Of a stretch of DNA of 64,000 bases, positions 55,855-64,000 are shown piece after piece. Both the position numbers and the translations under genes were made by a program. Below the pieces are notes generated by a model that saw nothing but the letters and a program-made list of their open reading frames with translations, was not told the origin of the DNA and searched no databases. The number at the start of each line of letters is the position of its first letter. The stretch's first letter is position 1. Source of the DNA: an uncultured Chryseobacterium sp. (GTDB lineage: Bacteria > Bacteroidota > Bacteroidia > Flavobacteriales > Weeksellaceae); the NCBI GenBank assembly GCA_913778275.1, contig CAJYWN010000019.1, positions 7,483-71,482 of the forward strand, read 5' to 3'.

Positions 55855-57462
55855 CTAATGTGCCAGATCTGCAAAGAAATCGTTTCCTTTATCATCGGTA
55901 ATGATGAACGCAGGGAAGTCTTTCACTTCGATCTTTCTCACGGCTTCCATTCCCAATTCCGGAAAATCTACGACCTCAACGGAAAGAATATTGTCTTTAG
56001 CCAAAATAGCAGCCGGGCCACCGATAGAACCCAGGTAAAAACCACCATATTTCCCACAAGCATTGGTTACATCTTTCGTTCTGTTTCCTTTAGCAAGCAT
56101 AATCATGCTTCCTCCATGGCTTTGGAATTCGTCTACGTAAACATCCATCCTTCCTGCTGTCGTTGGCCCGAAACTTCCTGAAGCCATTCCCTCCGGAGTT
56201 TTTGCAGGTCCTGCATAATAGATCGGGTGATTTTTGAAATATTCAGGCATTGGCTGTCCCGCATCCAATAATTCTTTGATTTTTGCATGGGCAATATCTC
56301 TTGCAACGATCAATGTTCCGTTTAATTTCAATCTTGTTTTAATAGGATATTTTGAAAGTTCTGCAAGAATTTCAGGCATCGGTCTGTTTAGATCAATTTC
56401 TACCGCTTCTTCAAGATGTGGCGGAGTATCCGGTAAAAATCTCTTCGGATTTTCTTCCAGCTGCTCCAGGAAAATCCCTTCCCTTGTAATTTTACCTTTG
56501 ATATTTCGGTCTGCCGAACAGGAAACTCCCATTCCAACCGGACAGGAAGCTGCATGACGAGGAAGTCTGATCACTCTTACATCGTGCGTTAAATATTTTC
56601 CGCCAAACTGTGCTCCGATAGCGCTTTCCTGGCATATTTTCTGAACTTTTGCTTCCCATTCCATATCTCTGAAAGCCTGTCCCGCTTCATTACCTTCCGT
56701 TGGGAGATTATCATAATATTTTGCGGATGCTTTTTTTACGGCAGCAAGGTTGGCCTCTGCCGAAGTTCCTCCGATAACCAAAGCTAAGTGATAAGGCGGA
56801 CAAGCTGCCGTTCCCAGATCCGAAATTTTTTCTCTGATGAATTCTTCCAAAGATTTTTCGTTGAGTAGAGACTTGGTTTTTTGATACAGGAATGTTTTGT
56901 TAGCAGATCCTCCTCCTTTTGTTAAAAAAAGAAATTCATAATAATCTCCTTTTTTTGCATAGATATCAATCTGCGCCGGAAGGTTGGAACCTGAATTTTT
57001 CTCATCAAACATGGTTAAAGGCACTACCTGAGAATACCTTAAGTTTCTTTTCTGATACGTATTATAGATCCCTTTGCTTAAATATTCTCCGTCATCAACG
57101 CCTGTATAGACGTTCTCCCCTTTTTTACCCATCACAATTGCTGTTCCCGTATCCTGACATGAAGGCAAAGCTCCTTCCGCTGCCACGGCTGCATTTTGCA
57201 ATAGATTATAAGCAACAAATCTGTCATTATCAGTTGCTTCAGGATCATCAATGATTCTTCTCAGGCTTTCCAGATGTGAAGAACGGAGCATAAAAGAAAC
57301 GTCTGCCATGGCTTCTTCTGCAAGTAGCTCCAATCCTTTCGGATCTATGGTTAAAATTTCCCTTTCTCCTAATTGTTCAACTTTTACATAATCTGAGGTA
57401 AGCTTCTTGTACACCGTATCATCTTTCTGAATAGGATACGGATCCTGATATCTAAATTCCAT
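55855..57462 (-). CDS. fumarate hydratase class I
   Basis: A 535-residue iron-sulfur fumarase (alpha and beta parts fused) that converts fumarate and malate in the TCA cycle. Cluster cysteines are likely in PSCQDTGTA (near residue 106), [11 protein letters not shown] and [14 protein letters not shown]. The beta part has [20 protein letters not shown] and [25 protein letters not shown]. The ATG at 57462 is chosen because a -7 element lies just upstream, inside the longer frame. A class II enzyme is encoded divergently 195 nt away. Confidence 0.94.
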   Translation of the reverse strand: MEFRYQDPYPIQKDDTVYKKLTSDYVKVEQLGEREILTIDPKGLELLAEEAMADVSFMLRSSHLESLRRIIDDPEATDNDRFVAYNLLQNAAVAAEGALPSCQDTGTAIVMGKKGENVYTGVDDGEYLSKGIYNTYQKRNLRYSQVVPLTMFDEKNSGSNLPAQIDIYAKKGDYYEFLFLTKGGGSANKTFLYQKTKSLLNEKSLEEFIREKISDLGTAACPPYHLALVIGGTSAEANLAAVKKASAKYYDNLPTEGNEAGQAFRDMEWEAKVQKICQESAIGAQFGGKYLTHDVRVIRLPRHAASCPVGMGVSCSADRNIKGKITREGIFLEQLEENPKRFLPDTPPHLEEAVEIDLNRPMPEILAELSKYPIKTRLKLNGTLIVARDIAHAKIKELLDAGQPMPEYFKNHPIYYAGPAKTPEGMASGSFGPTTAGRMDVYVDEFQSHGGSMIMLAKGNRTKDVTNACGKYGGFYLGSIGGPAAILAKDNILSVEVVDFPELGMEAVRKIEVKDFPAFIITDDKGNDFFADLAH

Positions 57463-57481
57463 TCTTCTTTTTCTTTGGGTG

Positions 57482-57489
57482 CAAAAATA
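57482..57489 (-). promoter_or_regulatory. promoter -7 element for class I fumarase
   Basis: The minus strand reads TATTTTTG, an exact TAnnTTTG match, 19 nt upstream of the ATG at 57462. Confidence 0.55.
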
Positions 57490-57656
57490 AAACATCGTGA
57501 AAAAACATGAGTAAAATCAGAGACCTGGATCGATATTTATAATGATTATAAATTGTGTGTTTTTTTATTTATATGTAATTTTATAGAATCAGGTTAAGGC
57601 TAAGATTTTTTAACCTAGCTTTTTGCACAACCTGAATAATAAAAAATTCCATCACA

Positions 57657-59051
57657 ATGAATTACAGAATAGAAAAAGACACTATGGGCGAAGTGCAGGT
57701 TCCTGCAGATAAGTTCTGGGGTGCACAAACCGAAAGATCCAGAAACAACTTCAAAATCGGTCCGGAAGGATCTATGCCTCATGAGATTATCGAAGCTTTT
57801 GCTTATCTGAAGAAAGCAGCTGCATTTACCAACGCTGATCTGGGAGTACTTCCCGCCGAGAAAAGAGATATGATCGCAAACGTTTGTGACGAAATTCTTG
57901 AAGGAAAACTCAATGACCAATTTCCCTTAGTAATATGGCAAACCGGTTCTGGAACCCAGTCTAATATGAATGTGAACGAAGTGATCTCCAACAGAGCACA
58001 CGTCAATAACGGCGGAACATTAGGTGAAAAATCGGAAATCCACCCGAATGATGATGTTAACAAATCGCAGTCTTCCAATGATACCTATCCTACTGCCATG
58101 CACATTGCAGCCTACCGCAAAGTGGTGGAGGTAACGATTCCTGCGGTTGAAAAATTAAGAGATACCTTAGCCGAAAAGTCAGAAGCATTTAAAGATATTG
58201 TAAAAATCGGGAGAACGCATTTAATGGATGCTACTCCGTTAACATTGGGACAGGAATTTTCGGGTTATGTTGCCCAACTGAATTTCGGTCTGAAAGCTTT
58301 AAAAAACACGCTTCCGCATCTTTCCGAACTGGCTTTGGGAGGAACTGCCGTAGGAACCGGACTGAATACTCCGACAGGTTATGATGTAAAAGTGGCTGAA
58401 TATATCGCAAAATTTACCAACCATCCTTTTGTAACCGCTGAAAATAAATTTGAAGCTCTGGCTTCCCATGATGCGATTGTGGAATCTCACGGTGCTTTAA
58501 AACAACTGGCAGTTTCATTATTCAAAATAGCCCAGGATATCAGATTATTGGCTTCTGGACCGCGTTCGGGAATCGGGGAAATTCATATTCCTGAAAACGA
58601 ACCGGGATCTTCGATTATGCCCGGAAAAGTAAATCCTACCCAAAACGAGGCGATGACTATGGTTTGTGCCCAGGTTTTAGGAAACGATACCACCATTTCT
58701 TTTGCGGGAACGCAGGGAAATTATGAGCTGAATGTTTTTAAGCCGGTCATGGCTTTCAATTTTTTACAGTCGGCCCAGCTGATTGCTGATGCCTGTATCT
58801 CCTTTAACGATCATTGTGCGGTGGGAATTGAGCCTAATCATGAAAGAATTAAAGAACTTGTAGACAAGTCATTGATGCTTGTTACCGCTCTGAATACCCA
58901 TATCGGTTATGAAAATGCTGCAAAAATTGCTAAAACAGCCCATAAAAACGGAACAACTCTAAAAGAAGAGGCCGTAAATCTTGGACTGCTTACTGCTGAA
59001 CAGTTTGACGAATGGGTAAAGCCTGAAGATATGGTGGGAAGTTTAAAATAA
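57657..59051 (+). CDS. fumC: fumarate hydratase class II
   Basis: A 464-residue cluster-free fumarase of the aspartase/fumarase superfamily. Motifs are [15 protein letters not shown], the substrate loops [17 protein letters not shown] and [28 protein letters not shown], and the signature [16 protein letters not shown] (catalytic Ser near residue 318). Full length. TAGCTTTTTG at 57616-57625 is a weak promoter candidate. It shares a 194-nt gap with the divergent class I gene, so the two may be switched against each other. Confidence 0.97.
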   Translation: MNYRIEKDTMGEVQVPADKFWGAQTERSRNNFKIGPEGSMPHEIIEAFAYLKKAAAFTNADLGVLPAEKRDMIANVCDEILEGKLNDQFPLVIWQTGSGTQSNMNVNEVISNRAHVNNGGTLGEKSEIHPNDDVNKSQSSNDTYPTAMHIAAYRKVVEVTIPAVEKLRDTLAEKSEAFKDIVKIGRTHLMDATPLTLGQEFSGYVAQLNFGLKALKNTLPHLSELALGGTAVGTGLNTPTGYDVKVAEYIAKFTNHPFVTAENKFEALASHDAIVESHGALKQLAVSLFKIAQDIRLLASGPRSGIGEIHIPENEPGSSIMPGKVNPTQNEAMTMVCAQVLGNDTTISFAGTQGNYELNVFKPVMAFNFLQSAQLIADACISFNDHCAVGIEPNHERIKELVDKSLMLVTALNTHIGYENAAKIAKTAHKNGTTLKEEAVNLGLLTAEQFDEWVKPEDMVGSLK

Positions 59052-59082
59052 AAATTAAATTTAAACAGTTAATATTCTAAGA

Positions 59083-59112
59083 AAAACGCCCGGAAATTTC
59101 CGGGCGTTTTTT
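59083..59112. terminator. terminator after fumC
   Basis: AAACGCCCGGAAA and TTTCCGGGCGTTT form a fully palindromic stem, followed by TTT. It lies between two convergent genes. Confidence 0.8.
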
Positions 59113-59132
59113 GTTATATATGAAGGTGTGCA

Positions 59133-60170
59133 TTACCACCAAAGTGCTACTCCGAAAGTTAAAGCTTTATCGTTTTCAAAGGTTCCGCTTTTAAAGAAAT
59201 TTCCGAAATCTTTTTTAACAAAGATGCTGAAATCATCATAAGAGACTGTAAACTGCCCTCCGTAAATAAAAGGACTTACCCTATAGTCACTTCTGTCTCT
59301 GTCACTTATTCCGTCACCTTTGATAATATTATTGGTAGACATTTTTACTCCTCCGTAAATATTGGCACCTACTTTAAATCCATGTGAATAATCTCTGTAC
59401 TGGACATCCAGGCCTGCATTTTTAAGCTTTGAAAAATTATACTGCAATCCCAGCGGAACGATAATATAGCCTGTTCTGAGCTTACTTTTACTCAATCCTT
59501 TTTCATAATTTGCCAGATATACATTGGAATTGGCATCTTTTGCCACAAACATATTGTTATCAATACTCAATGTTCTCCATGAAAACCCGATTCCGGAAAT
59601 TAATCCCCATGGACTTGTTCTGCTGAACTGGTAATTGAACTTAAGCCCAAATTCAAAATTTCCGGCATAGCGCAGATTGTTATCCAAAATATTATCCGAC
59701 TTATCGTTTGTAAGATTCATAATAGAATAAGAGATATACGGAGAAAGCTCTTTTGTCGGTCTGAATTTTTTCAACAGCTTTTCCTTCAATTCCTCATTAG
59801 AAGTCACATCAGAATTAAGGAGAGAATACCGCACCTGTTTTTGAATAACGGCATCCATGTCAAAGCCTAATTCTTCTATTCTCTGATCTATCTTCTCAGA
59901 ATACTTACTGGCAATCAAAGATTTTTGTTCATTGAATTCTGCTTTAGAAAGATTTTTAGACTGAAGCTCAGTTAACTCGATTTCCATCAGTTTTTTTTCC
60001 TCCTTAATGATCGTGTCGATCTTTTTTGCATATTCGTCCACCTTTTCTTTTACAATTGGACTTACTTCGGTGTCTTCTTTTTGCTGAAGATTAAATACCG
60101 GCTTTTTTTGAGCGAATACCGCTGTAGATAATAGGCATAGCCCTCCCATCATGATAAATTTCCTGATCAT
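59133..60170 (-). CDS. outer-membrane beta-barrel protein linked to a sigma factor operon
   Basis: A 345-residue protein with a signal peptide ending TAVFAQ, a long coiled-coil-like helical region (about residues 35-125, rich in Glu and Lys) and a C-terminal barrel of alternating strands (about 140-345) ending LTFGVALWW. The coiled coil before the barrel is uncommon and could reach through the periplasm. It is 33 nt after the anti-sigma-like gene and likely belongs to its operon. Function unknown. Confidence 0.75.
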   Translation of the reverse strand: MIRKFIMMGGLCLLSTAVFAQKKPVFNLQQKEDTEVSPIVKEKVDEYAKKIDTIIKEEKKLMEIELTELQSKNLSKAEFNEQKSLIASKYSEKIDQRIEELGFDMDAVIQKQVRYSLLNSDVTSNEELKEKLLKKFRPTKELSPYISYSIMNLTNDKSDNILDNNLRYAGNFEFGLKFNYQFSRTSPWGLISGIGFSWRTLSIDNNMFVAKDANSNVYLANYEKGLSKSKLRTGYIIVPLGLQYNFSKLKNAGLDVQYRDYSHGFKVGANIYGGVKMSTNNIIKGDGISDRDRSDYRVSPFIYGGQFTVSYDDFSIFVKKDFGNFFKSGTFENDKALTFGVALWW

Positions 60171-60203
60171 ATTATAATAGTTTTTATTGTTTAAAAATTG
60201 ATT

Positions 60204-60821
60204 TTATTTTTCGTTCAGATCAATGCTTGCCACATTGCTTTTTCCTTTTGTTTTTTCAATAACATCTTTGTGTTCTACGGAGAAAAGCAGGGTTGAAGGA
60301 TCCACATACCGTTTCTTTTTCACTTGTATTTTAGCAGAATCTGTTTGTACGATAATTTGGGCCGATTCAACAGGTGTAATTTCAGCTATGAAATGCGGCG
60401 AATTTTGTTGTATTAAAGGCAGTTCATCATGTATAACAGCCAGTGATTCCTTCAGATCTTTTTTATGATCTGTTGAAGTCTTTTCCACTGTAATTTTTTG
60501 TTCATTATTTTTAGCGATTAATTCCGTTGATTTATTCTGAACCTTATTCTGTGCAGGAAGCTGAGCTTCAGTCTTACCGACATTAGCAATATTTTCATAC
60601 CTCTCAGTCACCGGATTATCCTGATTAAAAAAGAGTACTATTCCTAAACTTAACGTTAAAACCAGACACGCTGCCACTAAAAACCAGTTGATTTTAGTTT
60701 TTGCAGAATCAACAGGTTTATGAGCCTGGATTTCAGACCACAAATCCCTGGAAGGCTTAATTTCCCTGTCTGCGATTTGCTTTTTAATCTGATACTCTAT
60801 ACCATTTTTAGACTCGTTCAT
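60204..60821 (-). CDS. membrane protein, putative anti-sigma factor
   Basis: A 205-residue protein with an N-terminal cytoplasmic part of about 43 residues (EIKPSRDLWSEIQAHKP), one membrane helix (about 45-64) and a periplasmic Lys/Glu-rich region. The layout is that of an anti-sigma factor holding an ECF sigma factor at the membrane, and it overlaps the sigma gene by 14 nt. No zinc-binding anti-sigma motif (HxxxCxxC) is visible, so the role rests on context. Confidence 0.6.
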   Translation of the reverse strand: MNESKNGIEYQIKKQIADREIKPSRDLWSEIQAHKPVDSAKTKINWFLVAACLVLTLSLGIVLFFNQDNPVTERYENIANVGKTEAQLPAQNKVQNKSTELIAKNNEQKITVEKTSTDHKKDLKESLAVIHDELPLIQQNSPHFIAEITPVESAQIIVQTDSAKIQVKKKRYVDPSTLLFSVEHKDVIEKTKGKSNVASIDLNEK

Positions 60822-61368
60822 TTTTTAAGGCTTTTTGTTGTTGAAAGTAAATTTTTCTCATTTTCTCTTTGGCTCTGAACAGTTGTGTTTTGCTTACTGC
60901 CGTTGAAATCTGCAGCATATCGGCAATCTCCTGGTGCGAATAATCTTCAAAAACATACAGGTTAAAAACCATTCTGTAAGCATCCGGAAGCTGATCAAGA
61001 AGTTCCTGGGCGTTAAAATCAAAAACAATTTCCTCATCCTGTATTTCTTCCAGATATGATTCGCTGATATCGTCAAGATAGAAAACCGTTTTGTTACTTT
61101 TGATGAAATTGAGGCATTCATTCACAACGATTCTTCTTGCCCATCCATCGAAACTCCCCTCACTGCGAAAGCTTTCAATACTTTTAAAAATTTTGCAGAA
61201 TGCTTTAATGACACAATCTTCTGCCTGGTACAGATCATTGATATAGCTTCTGCCGATACTCAGGTATTTTTTTACATTCTGATCATAAAAGATTTTCTGC
61301 GCAGCCGGATCCTGTTTTTTAAGCCGGCTAAGCAAATCATCTTTTTTATTGCTGAACAAAATCTTCAT
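60808..61368 (-). CDS. ECF-type RNA polymerase sigma factor
   Basis: A 186-residue sigma-70 family protein with region 2 (YQAEDCVIKAFCKIFKSI, WARRIVVNECLNFIK, about residues 45-90) and region 4 (YRMVFNLYVFEDYSHQEIAD, then ISTAVSKTQLFRAKEKMRK, about 130-175). Size and lack of regions 1 and 3 fit extracytoplasmic-function sigma factors. It is first in an operon with a membrane anti-sigma-like gene and a beta-barrel gene, suggesting a response to envelope state. Confidence 0.9.
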   Translation of the reverse strand: MKILFSNKKDDLLSRLKKQDPAAQKIFYDQNVKKYLSIGRSYINDLYQAEDCVIKAFCKIFKSIESFRSEGSFDGWARRIVVNECLNFIKSNKTVFYLDDISESYLEEIQDEEIVFDFNAQELLDQLPDAYRMVFNLYVFEDYSHQEIADMLQISTAVSKTQLFRAKEKMRKIYFQQQKALKNERV

Positions 61369-61637
61369 AATTATTTGTTTCTACTGGTAAGACAAGAAAA
61401 AACCAAAAAGGTTACAGGCTTCGATATTTTTTTTAATAAATATATAATTTCCGGCAAAAGCCAAGAATTTTTAATTTCACTTTCACCATATTATTTTTTT
61501 TCATAACTTAGTGAAATAATTACAAATCATTATAAAATACCATATTATCGATAACACACCGTATAGGTTACTGAAATTATGGTTTATAGGCATTCTAGCA
61601 TACGGTCTTAATTAAAATTGCTGATAATTAAAACAGG
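61369..61637. other. gene-free region upstream of the sigma factor gene
   Basis: AT-rich spacer between the sigma operon and sufS. No repeat or gene was recognised and no clean -7 element was found for the sigma gene, which may be autoregulated from a non-standard promoter. Confidence 0.4.
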
Positions 61638-61670
61638 CCCGGGCGGAAAAATTTCCGCCCGGGTTTTTTA
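61638..61670. terminator. terminator after sufS
   Basis: CCCGGGCGGAAA pairs perfectly with TTTCCGCCCGGG. T-rich sequence lies on both sides (strongest on the plus strand). It is just downstream of the minus-strand sufS. Confidence 0.7.
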
Positions 61671-61693
61671 TTAGAAGAAAAATGTAAAAAAAA

Positions 61694-62914
61694 TTAACTG
61701 AGCATTCTCTGCGCTTTTTTTACACCTTCCACAAGAAGATCGATCTCATTAAAATCATTATACACGGCAAAACTCGCCCTTACGGTCCCCGCGATATTAA
61801 AAAAGTTCATAATAGGCTGGGTACAGTGATGTCCGGTTCTTACGGCAACTCCTAATTTATCCAGAATCATTCCTACATCAGAAGCAATGCCTACGCCTTC
61901 CAGATTAAAGGAGACCACTCCGGTTCTATTGGCTTTCTCGCCATAAATTTTTATTCCGTCAAGCTCCAACAGTTGCCTTTGAGCATATTCCAGCAAGGCA
62001 TTTTCATGTCTCTGAATATTTTCCTGCCCTACGTTCAGCATAAAATCTACCGCCGCTCCCAACGCAATATTTCCTCCTACATTAGGTGTTCCCGCTTCGT
62101 ATTTGAAAGGTAGCGGGGCATAAGTAGTTCCATCAAATGAGCATGTGGCAATCATCTCTCCTCCACCATGAAAAGGCGGCAGATCTTCAAGAATATTCTG
62201 TTTTCCGTACAAAATTCCGGTACCCATAGGTGCGTACATTTTATGTCCCGAAAAAACGTAAAAGTCACAGTCCAATTTCTGCACATCAATTATGAAATGT
62301 GGAGCAGACTGTGCCCCGTCGATTACAATATAAGCATCTGTATTTTTTCTTGTCTTTGCTATAATTTCCTCGACAGGATTTACAATGCCCAGAGCATTGG
62401 AAACATGATTTACCGAAACTAATTTTGTTTTTTCACTTAAAAATTCATCAAGCTTATCGAGCTGGAGAATTCCGTTCTCATCAATAGGAATTACCTTTAG
62501 TTTCGCACCGGTTCTTTCACAAAGCAATTGCCACGGAACAATATTGGAATGGTGCTCCAGGTAAGATATAATAATCTCATCGTCTTTTTTAAGCTTCTGT
62601 GTTAAAATATACGAGATAAGATTGAGTCCCTCTGTTGTTCCTTTGGTAAAAATTATTTCAAAATCATGCTTCGCATTAATGAATTTCTGAATCTTTCTTC
62701 TTGAAAGTTCCATTTCTTCGGTTGCCAGCTGGCTCAGGGTATGAATACCTCTGTGTACATTGGCATTAATTTCTGTATAATATTGATTCCAGACATTTAG
62801 AACGGAATCCGGCTTTTGTGATGTCGCTGCATTGTCCAGATAAACCAGCGGTTTACCGTTCACCTTCTGGCCTAATATAGAAAACTGACTTCTGATTTCC
62901 TGAATGTCAAACAT
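61694..62914 (-). CDS. sufS: cysteine desulfurase SufS
   Basis: A 406-residue PLP enzyme that takes sulfur from cysteine for Fe-S cluster assembly. Seen are LVYLDNAATSQKP at the N-terminus, VNHVSNALG, DGAQSAPH, the PLP lysine in VFSGHKMYAPMGTGILYG (near residue 225) and the active cysteine in VRTGHHCTQPIM (near 365). Group II (SufS) features fit, and the length is normal. The other suf genes are not in the window. A -7 element precedes it. Confidence 0.95.
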   Translation of the reverse strand: MFDIQEIRSQFSILGQKVNGKPLVYLDNAATSQKPDSVLNVWNQYYTEINANVHRGIHTLSQLATEEMELSRRKIQKFINAKHDFEIIFTKGTTEGLNLISYILTQKLKKDDEIIISYLEHHSNIVPWQLLCERTGAKLKVIPIDENGILQLDKLDEFLSEKTKLVSVNHVSNALGIVNPVEEIIAKTRKNTDAYIVIDGAQSAPHFIIDVQKLDCDFYVFSGHKMYAPMGTGILYGKQNILEDLPPFHGGGEMIATCSFDGTTYAPLPFKYEAGTPNVGGNIALGAAVDFMLNVGQENIQRHENALLEYAQRQLLELDGIKIYGEKANRTGVVSFNLEGVGIASDVGMILDKLGVAVRTGHHCTQPIMNFFNIAGTVRASFAVYNDFNEIDLLVEGVKKAQRMLS

Positions 62915-62956
62915 TTATTAAAAATTTAAATTAAAATGTCCTTATTTAGAACCCTT

Positions 62957-62964
62957 CAAATTTA
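62957..62964 (-). promoter_or_regulatory. promoter -7 element for sufS
   Basis: The minus strand reads TAAATTTG, an exact TAnnTTTG match, 42 nt upstream of the sufS ATG. Confidence 0.5.
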
Positions 62965-63284
62965 CGGCTTTTTTTCGGATTGTTGTAGATGATAGATGTC
63001 TGTAAATTGATAGAAAGATTCGATGAATCTAATTATTTGTAAAGATGCATCTTCTCCCTTAACGCTAAAGATCACAGGGAGTGAATAATTTATTGTAGAT
63101 ATTTTTTTTCGCAAGGCGTTACACTCAGCAAATGATAGCGATACCATCTAATTGAAAAAAATTTAAAATAGTAAGCCAATGATCACCATGTTTTTTTGAC
63201 AACTGAATATTTTACTGCGTTCAAAAAGCCGCTTCACCTATTAAAACACAAGATTTTATTCACTATGAATACTATTTAAACATA

Positions 63285-63313
63285 AAAAACCTGCCAAAAG
63301 TTGACAGGTTTTT
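63285..63313 (-). terminator. terminator after rplY
   Basis: AAAAACCTG pairs with CAGGTTTTT; the inner stem CAA/TTG continues after one mismatch. On the minus strand it ends in TTTTTTATG. Confidence 0.75.
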
Positions 63314-63335
63314 ATATAATCTGGATAAGTAATTC

Positions 63336-63980
63336 TTATTCTGCTGCTGTTTCTTCTGCTGCCGGAGCTGCTCCTTCTTCAGTTGCAACTTCTTCTTCAT
63401 CATCGTCATCCATTGCTGCAGCACCACCTTTCATTGCATTTCTAGACATCTTAACAGCTACAACAACTGCATTGTCCGGGTGCATGAAAGAGTATCCTTC
63501 AGTTTTGATTCCACCGATGTAAAGTTTGTTACCGATTCTTAATGGAGTAACATCTACAACGATTTCATCTGGTAAGTTAGCTGGAATAGCTTTTACTTTC
63601 AGCTTTCTGAAAGACTGACGTAAAACACCACCCGCAACAACACCTTTAGAACGACCTGTGATTCTTACAGGAACTTCCATGATAACAGGCTTATCGTCTG
63701 CCAGCTGATAGAAATCTGCGTGAAGAATTTTGTCTGTAATCGGGTGAAACTGAATATCCTGAAGAACAGCCGGAATTGTTTGACCATCAACCTCAATAGA
63801 TACCGTGTGTGCTTCAGGAGTATACACCAAACCTTTGAACGCTTTCTCTTCTGCAGAGAAGTTCAATGGCTCGCCACCTCCGTAAACAACACAAGGAACT
63901 AATTCAGCATCACGTAAAGCTTTTGTAGACTTTTTGCCCACGCTTTCTCTTTTTGTACCTTGAATTGTAATAGATTTCAT
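63336..63980 (-). CDS. rplY: 50S ribosomal protein L25/general stress protein Ctc
   Basis: A 214-residue 5S rRNA-binding protein of the Ctc type: N-terminal L25 domain (about residues 1-92, with [23 protein letters not shown]) and C-terminal TL5-like beta domain (about 93-185). The tail is Asp, Glu and Ala rich ([20 protein letters not shown]), as in Bacteroidota homologues. The ATG is 20 nt from the window end, so its promoter is not visible. Confidence 0.95.
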   Translation of the reverse strand: MKSITIQGTKRESVGKKSTKALRDAELVPCVVYGGGEPLNFSAEEKAFKGLVYTPEAHTVSIEVDGQTIPAVLQDIQFHPITDKILHADFYQLADDKPVIMEVPVRITGRSKGVVAGGVLRQSFRKLKVKAIPANLPDEIVVDVTPLRIGNKLYIGGIKTEGYSFMHPDNAVVVAVKMSRNAMKGGAAAMDDDDEEEVATEEGAAPAAEETAAE

Positions 63981-64000
63981 TTATAAAAATTTAAAAAATT

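Larger units (their letters stand above)
62915..63335. other. 421-nt gap between rplY and sufS
   Basis: Holds the sufS promoter and the rplY terminator. A 61-codon minus-strand frame (62962-63147) has no family resemblance and runs into the sufS promoter. No other structure seen. Confidence 0.4.

Noticed and set aside
62962..63147. 61-codon minus-strand frame between rplY and sufS
   Set aside because: No family resemblance or ribosome-binding signal, and its end runs into the sufS promoter.

Overview
The window is a chromosomal segment of a Bacteroidota bacterium, most likely a Chryseobacterium-like member of the Flavobacteriia/Weeksellaceae. The evidence is: AT-rich DNA with short gaps; promoters of the Bacteroidota type (TAnnTTTG, with a TTTG about 19 nt upstream); a fused CcoN-CcoO cbb3 oxidase subunit; a secreted amylase with a type IX (Por) sorting tail; fasciclin lipoproteins; and many lipoproteins and small beta-barrels. 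The genus is inference. No rRNA, tRNA, CRISPR array or intact insertion sequence was seen.

Layout. 1-5.2 kb: 3' part of a cbb3 oxidase operon (ccoNO, ccoQ, ccoP, ccoG, ccoH and a UreH/SafE-like membrane protein). 5.3-11.4 kb (minus): serS, a lipoprotein, a flippase, a glycosyltransferase and membrane proteins, probably for a surface polysaccharide. 11.4-17.3 kb (minus): a CCG-type Fe-S protein and a membrane Fe-S/cytochrome b-like protein with a GNAT gene between them, then an MCE/MlaD-like protein and a PpiD-like chaperone. 17.5-25.8 kb: lon, an AI-2E permease, DoxX, an acyl-CoA dehydrogenase, a DUF4349 lipoprotein and a GH125 mannosidase. 25.9-33.3 kb (plus): pgi, a RelE/ParE-type toxin-antitoxin pair, folD, queE, a polyprenyl glycosylphosphotransferase, and MlaE/MlaF-like ABC genes with a small beta-barrel. 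33.4-37.4 kb: an M48 lipoprotein protease, DUF4251, meaB and two mono-heme cytochrome lipoproteins.

37.4-41.5 kb is the most unusual part. It is a minus-strand cluster of an RtcB RNA ligase, a broken nucleotidyltransferase, a double zinc-ribbon protein of unknown function, the release factor homologue PrfH and a TPR protein, with the last genes overlapping. RtcB-PrfH pairs are known as an RNA-repair/ribosome-rescue module. The three extra genes are not part of the standard description. Upstream of rtcB, on the same strand, sits a complete attenuator-like unit: a promoter, a 25-codon leader peptide very rich in Leu and Val, a possible antiterminator and an intrinsic terminator. Two copies of one dispersed repeat flank the segment in the same orientation.

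41.7-64 kb: two tandem fasciclin lipoproteins, a stress-protein-like gene, the methylmalonyl-CoA mutase large subunit, prolyl oligopeptidase, an AlbA_2/Schlafen-type putative regulator with a textbook promoter, prfA, a T9SS-secreted GH13 amylase, divergent class I and class II fumarases, an ECF sigma factor/anti-sigma-like/beta-barrel trio, sufS and the L25/Ctc ribosomal protein. Most of the window is ordinary housekeeping and envelope content. Functions are read from motifs and family resemblance only; no database search was possible.
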